A stretch of DNA of 13,599 nucleotides from Deltaproteobacteria bacterium (GTDB lineage Bacteria > Desulfobacterota > Desulfobacteria > Desulfobacterales > SURF-15): contig JAHEHB010000113.1 of NCBI GenBank assembly GCA_024644775.1, forward strand, positions 1 through 13,599. The letters run 5' to 3'. The translations under genes and the position numbers were made by a program. Every line of letters starts with the position of its first letter. Position 1 is the stretch's first letter. A model generated the notes under the pieces. That model made no database searches. It was not told where the DNA came from and saw only the letters and a list, made by a program, of their open reading frames with translations. Positions 1 to 6,482 of the stretch are shown piece after piece.

Positions 1-741
1 TGAAAGAAGCGATTGAGTGCTTTGAACTTCTTCCAGCATCTCAGTCAGCGCTGTTAACAACTCTTTGCGGGTCATGGACGGATCCGCTATCTTCTTGGCG
101 AGTGTTTCCAGTTTTTGATACGTCTGGTCCTTGGGATCTTTGGTCGTTTTCTTTTGTTTATTGACGATCGCTTTTTTAGGCGCGGGGGGGTCTTGAAGAA
201 AATGGCTGACGCCTTGTGAGTTTTCAGAAACCATGTCGGTTTGTTTAGAGGCAAAAGAAAAACGGTCTACGGCAAGCAGAATTCCATTGGTTAGAATCAA
301 TATAGTCAGAAGAATATGGGCAAAAGAATATTTTAACGGAAAAAGCTGCTTTCTGCTGAGTTGGGATAGTTTAAAAGTTGCGTCCTCCAAAAGCTGATTT
401 TTAAATTCCGATACTTTGCCAAGGTTGAAATACTCATAGGCAGTACTGATGGTGTCTTTAAGATTTAAACGGGTATCGGTATCGATTAAAAAACGATCAA
501 AACTTTTCCGTTTAATGCCCGCATAAAGTAGAGAGGCCGCAATAGAAATACCAATGGAGACGCCATAGAAGCGCATCGATCTTTCGAATATCAACATCCC
601 CAATTTTTCAAATCCCACAACGATCGTGTGACCGAATAAAAATATGGCTAACGCGAGGATGGCATTGCGACAGATCGTTCGGATAATAAAGCGCCTTTTG
701 AGTTTGGATATGTTTTCCTCAAATGAACGCCCGGTGTTCAC
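1..741 (-). CDS. DUF4175-like membrane protein, N-terminal part (runs off left edge)
   Basis: An open frame of 247 codons reaches the left edge without a stop. It starts at a GTG whose last two bases belong to the TGA stop of the gene upstream (GTGA, 4-nt overlap), and AAGGAG lies 8 nt before it, so translation is coupled. The product has hydrophobic helices at about residues 25-43, 58-75 and 138-158. Between them is a cytoplasmic-looking stretch with DTRLNLKDTISTAYEY (residues 89-104), which resembles the D-x-RLGLK-x-x-(I/L)STA signature I associate with DUF4175/TIGR02302-type proteins. After the third helix comes a Lys/Pro-rich linker and a charged, probably coiled-coil region from about 205 onwards. 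The C-terminal part lies outside the window. Family members often sit near MoxR ATPase and DUF58/VWA genes, but their function is unknown. The reading frame is certain; the family call is moderate. Confidence 0.8.
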   Translation of the reverse strand, partial: MNTGRSFEENISKLKRRFIIRTICRNAILALAIFLFGHTIVVGFEKLGMLIFERSMRFYGVSIGISIAASLLYAGIKRKSFDRFLIDTDTRLNLKDTISTAYEYFNLGKVSEFKNQLLEDATFKLSQLSRKQLFPLKYSFAHILLTILILTNGILLAVDRFSFASKQTDMVSENSQGVSHFLQDPPAPKKAIVNKQKKTTKDPKDQTYQKLETLAKKIADPSMTRKELLTALTEMLEEVQSTQSLLS

Positions 742-1508
742 GATCTTTTCTCCTTGTTCATGTGACGACGAACCAGCAATTGACATAATAGCATAAGAAC
801 TATAGAACCTGAAATAACGGTCAACATATAAGAAACATATGAATTATAACCGGAATGAGCAACACCTGTTGTCAAATTGTGATTCAGGCCTTGATTCAGA
901 GCGTATAGAATGCGAATTGCGCTGAAAGAAGGTGCAAATGCTGCCGTTACAAATATGAAGATGACGACAAACAACCGGGAGCACAGATACCCCTCCATGC
1001 GGAATCGTCCCCAAAAAAGATACATCAAAAACCCGAACATGCGGCAAAGAAGGGAAGTTGTGTAAACAATGAAAGCCGCCTTTAACAACACAGACCCCGT
1101 GATACCGGAAATGGATGCAGATAAGACGAAAAGGGGAATAAACGGCATCATCAAAAGGCTTGTGTGGAGCAGAAACGCGATGAGACCATATTGAAAAAAG
1201 TCTCTTTCTTTCTCGAAGGCGACCGGTTCTTTACGGTATTCGGACAATACATCCGACGGGATCATTTCTCCACGTCCGCATCGTAGATTAAGATAACTAT
1301 TTGTGATGAGCGTCGCGGTGAAAATCAAAAAAAATGTCATGGGTCCTTTGTTTGTACCCATGAAATGAAACAATGCCTGCCGCGGCCAGAACAACAGCAA
1401 CAGACCGGCTACCATCCAAAGGCAATGAAACGACGCGGACAGCATCATTGGTGAAAAAAAAGGTGCGAGTGTTTTTTCCGATTCATCGGTTAAGTAATCA
1501 AACTTCAT
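738..1508 (-). CDS. Polytopic inner-membrane protein, unknown function (possible ABC-2-like permease)
   Basis: This 256-aa protein is very hydrophobic, with about six likely membrane helices (roughly residues 24-42, 55-72, 106-130, 140-166, 176-200 and 226-246). A charged loop near residues 78-104 ends in EKERDFF, and the tail is short and basic (RRHMNKEKRS). The ATG start overlaps the end of the upstream 653-aa gene by 11 nt, and its own Shine-Dalgarno is poor, so it probably depends on coupling. It in turn overlaps the DUF4175-like gene by 4 nt. Six helices beside a GldG/DUF4350-like protein could point to an ABC-2-type permease component, but I see no diagnostic motif and no ATPase gene in the window. 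Function is unassigned. Confidence 0.8.
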   Translation of the reverse strand: MKFDYLTDESEKTLAPFFSPMMLSASFHCLWMVAGLLLLFWPRQALFHFMGTNKGPMTFFLIFTATLITNSYLNLRCGRGEMIPSDVLSEYRKEPVAFEKERDFFQYGLIAFLLHTSLLMMPFIPLFVLSASISGITGSVLLKAAFIVYTTSLLCRMFGFLMYLFWGRFRMEGYLCSRLFVVIFIFVTAAFAPSFSAIRILYALNQGLNHNLTTGVAHSGYNSYVSYMLTVISGSIVLMLLCQLLVRRHMNKEKRS

Positions 1509-3459
1509 CTTTTATTTTCACAGGAATTTCCCATTGAAGTAAAGACAAACTCTTGCCGGCATCATGCGATTTTGCAACATCGATTCTGATTAATCTATGT
1601 GGAATCCAGCCGACAAGACACACCGTGTTTTTCCGTGATTGATACACGAATTGCACCGCCTGTAATATTTCTTTTGATAAATCGCCAAACCGGCTTGTCA
1701 TCTGATGCTCGATGGTTGCTTTATCGACACGCTCCGATCTGAGAATGCGCTTTGTTTGTGTGGTGTTTGATAAAATATCTCCAAAAAGAAAATAACGGCC
1801 ATTCACGTACCCCCAGCAACCCATAATATTATGAGGCAACTTATTCCTAATGACGATGCCCAAACCCTGTTCGTCTTCAAAACCATCAGCGACACCGGGA
1901 AATGCGATTTTAGAATCGGTAACAAAGAAATTGGATGACCATCTATCGGCATGTCCTGTGATGCGCAGTCCGAAATTATCGTCATGAAAAAGGTATGTAT
2001 TCGGTATGTCTTTACTCTGGTTTTCGGTCATAAGATGGGTAACCGGTACGAGAACCGATCCGAAACGAACATTATACGGTGTTTCTCTTAGGCAATACAG
2101 GCCGACCATCTGTTTAATCGAGGCGATCCTGTCCTGTCCAAAGTATTTTATCAACGCAAAGCTATTGTGCGTCAAATTTTTACGATTGTGCGGAAAAAAG
2201 AAAGCCAGATAGCTTGTTACGGTGAACACCGCGATGAAAATCACAAGGTAACCACCGTATTTGAGTTTATTGTCAATTCTGTGCCTTGCCTTATGATAAT
2301 AAAGACCAATAAATAATATATAAAAAACAACAAATGCGAGGGCTTGCTTAAAGCTTGGAAAATCCACCGGCATTTTCGATAACAAGGTGCGCTGAATTGT
2401 TCGATTCTCCAAATCTATTTCCTCAATGAGCGGTGTGGGACCGATGGACAGCAGTCGATCCCAAAACATTTGTTTATAGGCCCACCGGCTAAAGGGCGGG
2501 TTAAAGAAATCAAAGGATAAAAAAACGATTTTTCCCATGGCGATGCCACGTTCAAAGATGATTGGAATATTATTTTCTTTTAACAAGATTTGAGAATTTT
2601 CGATCTTTGCGTTTAAGACAAGGAACGGATCAGGGCTCGTAAGCTTATGGTTGCAGAAAGCGGATAAAGCACTTAATTCAAAAAATTGCTGGTGCCCCAG
2701 TATCTTTATGGGTAACAGGCGGGATATTCTTTTTTCCAATAACGCGCCATAGTTAATTCCACTGGCAGTAATCAAATAGCCTCCATTTTTTACCCATTCC
2801 TCCAGAGCGTGAAATTGCTTTTCATTTAGATGAATAAATCCATCTGCGCTCATAATGAGTACCTTTACCCCATCGTAGCCATACCAGATGTGGGGAAGGA
2901 ATCTAGGACGTACGGTCGCAGGAAAAATATTTTTTGGCAACGCAGATAAAAAATCCGAAGAGATTTTTCGGTGCACCACAATGGCTAGCGGTTTGGTGGT
3001 GTAGTGAGACCGTAAGTTTATAGAGCGCGAAATGATCGTTTTTTTTTCCTGCCTTAAGCAAATGATCATTTCGTGCGTAAACGAATCGATTTGGATCGTA
3101 AACGGGCAGCGTTTTTTTGAATTGTATGGAAGTTCGATATTCGTCGTGTAGGTGGTCTGATGAACATCGTGCCGATACTCACTTCCGGAAGTTACGATGA
3201 CCTCTAACTGCCCGCTAAGTGCGCGACCTCTATTTTCAAGGATGACGGTCAACGGGGTCCACTTTTTGAGTTGGAAGCGGCCGTTGAATCCCAGTGAATA
3301 TTCCATTGAAATTACAGAAGAAGACACGAAATTGGGTGTTAAAAGAACCGTGGTTAGGATAATACAAACTGCCCCGATGAATAATCGGATGGGCGGTTGA
3401 TGACCCGGTTCAGGGGTGTATACGAGGAAGAATCGCTCTCTAAGTAATATAGGCTTCAT
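1498..3459 (-). CDS. DUF4350/GATase-like membrane-anchored protein
   Basis: This 653-aa protein has a short cytoplasmic N-terminus and a signal-anchor helix (about residues 24-44). A beta-rich exported region follows (about 50-155; WTPLTVILENRGRALSG looks like an Ig-like or CARDB-type fold). The region at about 155-320 contains VKVLIMSADGF, FHALEEWVKNGGYLITASG and GKIVFLSFDF, the pattern of the glutamine-amidotransferase-like fold of DUF4350/GldG-type proteins; I see no obvious catalytic Cys-His pair. Two more helices lie at about 370-388 and 401-422, followed by a second exported domain of about 230 residues. It sits 14 nt downstream of the small secreted-protein gene and overlaps the next gene by 11 nt. 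Its Shine-Dalgarno (GAAGATG) is weak. Proteins of this build occur beside MoxR/DUF58 (Bat-like) genes and are thought to act in envelope processes; that role is inference here. Confidence 0.82.
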   Translation of the reverse strand: MKPILLRERFFLVYTPEPGHQPPIRLFIGAVCIILTTVLLTPNFVSSSVISMEYSLGFNGRFQLKKWTPLTVILENRGRALSGQLEVIVTSGSEYRHDVHQTTYTTNIELPYNSKKRCPFTIQIDSFTHEMIICLRQEKKTIISRSINLRSHYTTKPLAIVVHRKISSDFLSALPKNIFPATVRPRFLPHIWYGYDGVKVLIMSADGFIHLNEKQFHALEEWVKNGGYLITASGINYGALLEKRISRLLPIKILGHQQFFELSALSAFCNHKLTSPDPFLVLNAKIENSQILLKENNIPIIFERGIAMGKIVFLSFDFFNPPFSRWAYKQMFWDRLLSIGPTPLIEEIDLENRTIQRTLLSKMPVDFPSFKQALAFVVFYILFIGLYYHKARHRIDNKLKYGGYLVIFIAVFTVTSYLAFFFPHNRKNLTHNSFALIKYFGQDRIASIKQMVGLYCLRETPYNVRFGSVLVPVTHLMTENQSKDIPNTYLFHDDNFGLRITGHADRWSSNFFVTDSKIAFPGVADGFEDEQGLGIVIRNKLPHNIMGCWGYVNGRYFLFGDILSNTTQTKRILRSERVDKATIEHQMTSRFGDLSKEILQAVQFVYQSRKNTVCLVGWIPHRLIRIDVAKSHDAGKSLSLLQWEIPVKIKDEV

Positions 3460-3473
3460 CCGACATACATCTT

Positions 3474-3992
3474 CTATTTTTTCGGCACCAATTGTATCGT
3501 TGTTTCGACGTTTTTTTCCAAGCGACTTTCATTAAGTTTTGAGGAAAGCGGTGTATAATAGAATCCCAATTTGTAGGTCCCCTTTGTTTCATACGCTTTC
3601 AGTTTGATTTTAATATTGTGATAATCGTATATGTAGATGGTCTGTGCTACCCGCAACTGCGCTCTTACCGGCCCATACTCTGTATCTAAATAACTCTTAA
3701 TTTCATCGATGTGTTTGTCGGAGTCTATTTTGATGAAGGCAGCAAAAAATTTGTCCTGGAAAAATCCGTATATTGGCTGTCCAAGGTTTATGTTATTTAT
3801 TGTGAACGTTTCACCGGGTCTTATGTAATAACCCATATCGGCCGCCCGGTTAACTTCTTGCATATTGTCTACACTCGATTGGGCCGCCCCCCACGTTATC
3901 CCCAGAAAATCATCTTGTATGTCGCCAGCAGCGGTAGAACTGACAAATAAAAAGACGAACAAAAGGCCGGTTAAGATATATAGTTGTTTCAT
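3474..3992 (-). CDS. Small secreted/periplasmic protein, unknown function
   Basis: This 172-aa protein begins with a clear signal peptide: MKQ, a hydrophobic core LYILTGLLFVFLFVSS, and a likely cleavage after TAA-G near residue 22. The mature part starts with DDFLGITWGAAQSSVDNM, the F-x-GI-x-WG motif found at the start of many uncharacterised periplasmic proteins of deltaproteobacteria. Alternating beta-strand-like segments follow. There are no cysteines and no membrane segments after the signal. A good ribosome site (AAAAGGAGA, complement of 4004-4013) lies 11 nt before the ATG. It is the first gene of the leftward operon, divergent from the DapA-family gene. I do not recognise a function. 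Confidence 0.82.
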   Translation of the reverse strand: MKQLYILTGLLFVFLFVSSTAAGDIQDDFLGITWGAAQSSVDNMQEVNRAADMGYYIRPGETFTINNINLGQPIYGFFQDKFFAAFIKIDSDKHIDEIKSYLDTEYGPVRAQLRVAQTIYIYDYHNIKIKLKAYETKGTYKLGFYYTPLSSKLNESRLEKNVETTIQLVPKK

Positions 3993-4091
3993 TTGTGTGT
4001 TGGTCTCCTTTTTTAAATTTCAGTGGATAGAATGATTTTAGGCAACGATACCATGGGCTTGAAAAAATTTGAGAATGAAAAATCCAAGCAG

Positions 4092-4120
4092 AAACTACAT
4101 GCCTAACTGATTTATGTCAA
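4092..4120 (-). promoter_or_regulatory. Candidate promoter for the leftward membrane-protein operon
   Basis: A perfect TTGACA (complement of 4115-4120) is followed after 17 nt by TAGTTT (complement of 4092-4097), which matches the -10 consensus at only 3 of 6 positions. It is placed about 100 nt before the start of the secreted-protein gene. The -35 element is good and the -10 is weak, so this is a candidate only. Confidence 0.35.
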
Positions 4121-4149
4121 CAATTTGATCAGGTACTCTCAATTGACAT
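4114..4149. promoter_or_regulatory. 7-bp inverted repeat joining two divergent -35 elements
   Basis: ATGTCAA (4114-4120) and TTGACAT (4143-4149) are exact reverse complements separated by 22 bp. Each arm contains the TTGACA of one divergent promoter, so part of the symmetry may simply reflect two consensus -35 boxes. The centre also contains the palindrome TCAATTGA (4139-4146), which overlaps the right arm. It could be an operator for a regulator controlling both directions, or coincidence. Confidence 0.35.
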
Positions 4150-4171
4150 CGAACTAAAAGTCTGATTTATC
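4143..4171 (+). promoter_or_regulatory. Candidate promoter for the DapA-family gene
   Basis: A perfect TTGACA at 4143-4148 is followed after 17 nt by TTTATC (4166-4171), a weak -10 element (3 of 6). A start site near 4178 would leave a leader of about 50 nt before the gene at 4228. The -35 half is identical to that of the opposite promoter, and the two face away from each other. Confidence 0.35.
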
Positions 4172-4227
4172 GTTATCCTGAAAATCGATTGCTGAAACAT
4201 TTCAAAACTTAAGAGGAGGCATTCGAC

Positions 4228-5118
4228 ATGGACGCAGCATTTGTTCGAGGTATCATCCCAGCCATGATTACACCTATGACCAACGATGAAGAACTGGATG
4301 AAAAAGGATTTCAACAGCTGATAGACGGCCTTATTTCAGCCGGTGTTCATGGAATATTTTCGGTGGGTACCGCTGGAGAATTTTGGTCACTTACCGTTGA
4401 AGAAAAGAAAAGAATTTTTCAATGGACCGTCGAATACGTGAATAAACGGGTTCCGGTATATGTCGGTACCTGCGCCAATTCCACACGAGAGGCGGTTCAG
4501 CTCTCTGAACTTGCCCAGGAAGCGGGCGCCGATTGCCTGTCTGTGCTAACTCCAAATTACATCACGCCGAATGAAGAGCAGATGTTTGCGTACTATGCAA
4601 CCATTGCTCAGTCTGTCGATTTACCCATTCTGCTTTATAATCTTCCTGCACGAACCGGAAATTCTCTCTCTGTAAACCTGGTGGTGCGTTTGGCTGAAGC
4701 CTTTGAAAATATTGTGGGAATCAAAGACAGCTCAGGGGATTTCTCAAATGCGCTGTCCTATCTGTTTCACTCACCCCCGGGGTTTCGATTTGTGATGGGA
4801 AACGATGCGTTAATCTACTCTGCGACGATGCACGGCGCCGCCGCAGCGATTGCCGCCACTGCAAACGTGGCCCCTGAAATTGCCGTCGGCATCTACGAAA
4901 ACGTTATAAAAGGGGATCTGGATGCTGGGAGGGCCTATCAAAAGCGATTGACACCGCTAAGACGTGCCTTTACTTTGGGGACGCATCCGGCCATGCTCAA
5001 AGCCGGGGCAGAAATGGTCGGCTATGCAGGCGGGCCGCCGCGGGCACCCGTTAGCAGCCTGACGGCGTCCCAACGTGAAGAATTAAAAAAGATGCTCGTT
5101 GAGATTGGTAAACTCTAA
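4228..5118 (+). CDS. dapA: DapA/NAL-superfamily lyase (annotated-type: dihydrodipicolinate synthase family)
   Basis: This 296-aa protein is a full-length class I aldolase-type TIM barrel. It has the family residues: GTAGE (47-51) at the 2-oxo-acid carboxylate site, Y111, Y137 in YNLPARTG, R142, and the Schiff-base lysine K166 in GIKDSSGD. The strong ribosome site AGAGGAGG (4212-4219) lies 8 nt before the ATG. True dihydrodipicolinate synthase normally has GTTGES here; this protein has Ala at the second Thr and Phe-Trp after the Glu, which hints at another substrate. The neighbouring DadA-like dehydrogenase suggests pyrroline-4-hydroxy-2-carboxylate deaminase, the DapA-family enzyme of hydroxyproline breakdown; a KDG or other 2-oxo-acid lyase is also possible. 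The symbol denotes the family only. The gene converges on the dehydrogenase gene, 17 nt between stops, with no clear terminator. Confidence 0.9.
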   Translation: MDAAFVRGIIPAMITPMTNDEELDEKGFQQLIDGLISAGVHGIFSVGTAGEFWSLTVEEKKRIFQWTVEYVNKRVPVYVGTCANSTREAVQLSELAQEAGADCLSVLTPNYITPNEEQMFAYYATIAQSVDLPILLYNLPARTGNSLSVNLVVRLAEAFENIVGIKDSSGDFSNALSYLFHSPPGFRFVMGNDALIYSATMHGAAAAIAATANVAPEIAVGIYENVIKGDLDAGRAYQKRLTPLRRAFTLGTHPAMLKAGAEMVGYAGGPPRAPVSSLTASQREELKKMLVEIGKL

Positions 5119-5135
5119 TTACGGATACAAAATCC

Positions 5136-6392
5136 CTATCGGAAACGTTCGATACGCAGGGGAAATAGATCGAACCGGGGAGTTTCATGGGCTGCGAGTT
5201 GAGAGACCAGTTTACCGGTTATGGGAGACAACGACATCCCGATCATGGCGTGACCGGCGGCAATGATAACGTTGTCATAACCACGCGGACGGCCGAGAAA
5301 GGGGAGACCGTCCGGAGTGCACGGTCGCAGTCCACGCCATATTTCAATGAGCTCCAAAGAATCGGGATTCAGATCGGGCAGGTATTTTGGAACGTTTTTG
5401 ATAATGGCTTGAACACGACGCCGGTTTATGGATAGATCCAGCCCTGCCAATTCGAGGGTTCCGGCAACGCGTAGGGTATCGGCCATTGGTGTCACAATCG
5501 CTTTTGCCTCTGCCAGGCCGATTGGTATATCCGGACACGTTTTCGGTCGTTTATAGGTAACACTATATCCTTTGGCAGGTTGAATCGGTAATTTAATGCT
5601 CAAATCACGGGTAATTTCAGGTGACCATGCGCCACTGGCAATCACCACTGCGTCGGCAGAAAAATCGCCTCGGGTTGTTTTAACACTTGATACGCTTCGG
5701 TCGGCAACATCAAAACCGAGCACTTCCGCGGACTCATGGATATCGACACCCTTTTTTTCGAGATACGTCGCCAGCTCCCGCACAAATCGATGAGGTGTGA
5801 TATTGGCATCCTGAGGGTAAAACACCCCGCCAACGCCGGCGATTTTTGCTTCTGCGGCATAATCTTTAAGCTTTTCGACATTTAATACAGTGACGTCGAT
5901 ACCGTTTTGCTGCATGAGTTGTGCTTCTGCAACCCCTTCCTTGTATCCCACCTCCGTAATAAAAACGGAAAGCATGCCTTTTTGTTCAAAACCGAAATCC
6001 AGCTCTTCAATCGCTGCCAGCTCTTCAAACAATTTTACGCTGGCCATATTGAGATCCCGAATAACGGGTATGGACCGATGCATTCGTGATTTGCTGCAGG
6101 CCTTCCGAAATTCCCATAACCAGGACAACAGGTCGACACTGAAGCGGGGTTTGATGTAAAACGGACTTTCCGGATTCAATAACCACCTAAATCCTTTAGA
6201 TATAACCCCTGGCGCTGCCAATGGAACGCTGTGGCTGGGAACAATCATGCCGGCATTTCCGTAGGAACTGCCAGAGCAGATTTCTCCTTTTTCGACGACG
6301 GTCACTTTTCGACCCTGCTCGCTGAGATAATAGGCTGAACAGATGCCGATGGCACCCCCACCGATGACAAGAATGTCTGTTTTACGATGCAA
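5136..6392 (-). CDS. FAD-dependent D-amino-acid dehydrogenase (DadA/hydroxyproline-dehydrogenase-like)
   Basis: This 418-aa flavoprotein of the DAO family oxidises an amino or imino acid to the imine, passing electrons to FAD. The N-terminus is a dinucleotide fold: DILVIGGGAIG with GxGxxG at 11-16 and E34 ending strand two (VTVVEK). SYGNAGMIVPSHSVPLAAPG follows, then a substrate domain and a C-terminal FAD-binding part (WRGLRPCTPDGLPFLGRP, then AAGHAMIGMSLSPITGKL). I chose the TTG start at 6392 because AAGGAGGAT (complement of 6399-6407) lies 6 nt before it and the fold begins four residues later. A longer frame from TTG at 6446 would add 18 residues encoding this very ribosome site. Length is close to the family norm of about 410-430. 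No membrane segment is seen. With the DapA-family gene beside it, cis-4-hydroxy-D-proline dehydrogenase is the best specific guess; other D-amino acids remain possible. Confidence 0.88.
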   Translation of the reverse strand: MHRKTDILVIGGGAIGICSAYYLSEQGRKVTVVEKGEICSGSSYGNAGMIVPSHSVPLAAPGVISKGFRWLLNPESPFYIKPRFSVDLLSWLWEFRKACSKSRMHRSIPVIRDLNMASVKLFEELAAIEELDFGFEQKGMLSVFITEVGYKEGVAEAQLMQQNGIDVTVLNVEKLKDYAAEAKIAGVGGVFYPQDANITPHRFVRELATYLEKKGVDIHESAEVLGFDVADRSVSSVKTTRGDFSADAVVIASGAWSPEITRDLSIKLPIQPAKGYSVTYKRPKTCPDIPIGLAEAKAIVTPMADTLRVAGTLELAGLDLSINRRRVQAIIKNVPKYLPDLNPDSLELIEIWRGLRPCTPDGLPFLGRPRGYDNVIIAAGHAMIGMSLSPITGKLVSQLAAHETPRFDLFPLRIERFR

Positions 6393-6406
6393 TATCCGAT
6401 CCTCCT

Positions 6407-6435
6407 TACCATTTGCAGCATAATCATAAATGGTA
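6407..6435. promoter_or_regulatory. Operator candidate: 8-bp dyad between divergent genes
   Basis: TACCATTT (6407-6414) and AAATGGTA (6428-6435) are exact reverse complements with a 13-bp centre. The dyad overlaps the -35 and the first bases of the -10 of the rightward promoter and covers the -10 of the leftward one. A bound repressor would therefore block both. No regulator gene is in the window, so the protein is unknown. Confidence 0.5.
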
Positions 6436-6439
6436 TAAT
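6412..6439 (+). promoter_or_regulatory. Candidate promoter of the MmgE/PrpD gene
   Basis: A perfect TATAAT (6434-6439) is preceded directly by TGG, giving an extended -10, with TTTGCA (6412-6417, 4 of 6) as -35 at a spacing of 16 nt. Transcription would begin near 6446 and leave a leader of about 37 nt before the ATG at 6483. Confidence 0.55.
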
Positions 6440-6446
6440 GAGTCAA
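6417..6446 (-). promoter_or_regulatory. Candidate promoter of the DadA-like gene
   Basis: TTGACT (complement of 6441-6446) and TATGCT (complement of 6417-6422) are separated by 18 nt. The start would fall near 6410, giving a leader of only about 18 nt before the TTG start, mostly the ribosome site. The rightward -10 lies inside its spacer, so the two promoters overlap face to face. Confidence 0.42.
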
Positions 6447-6482
6447 TATATTCGATTATCAATCTAAAAGGAGTAATGCCAG

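Noticed and set aside
5119..5135. Terminator between the convergent lyase and dehydrogenase genes
   Set aside because: Only a 4-bp stem (GGAT/ATCC) near 5122-5134 is present, with no T-run on either strand.
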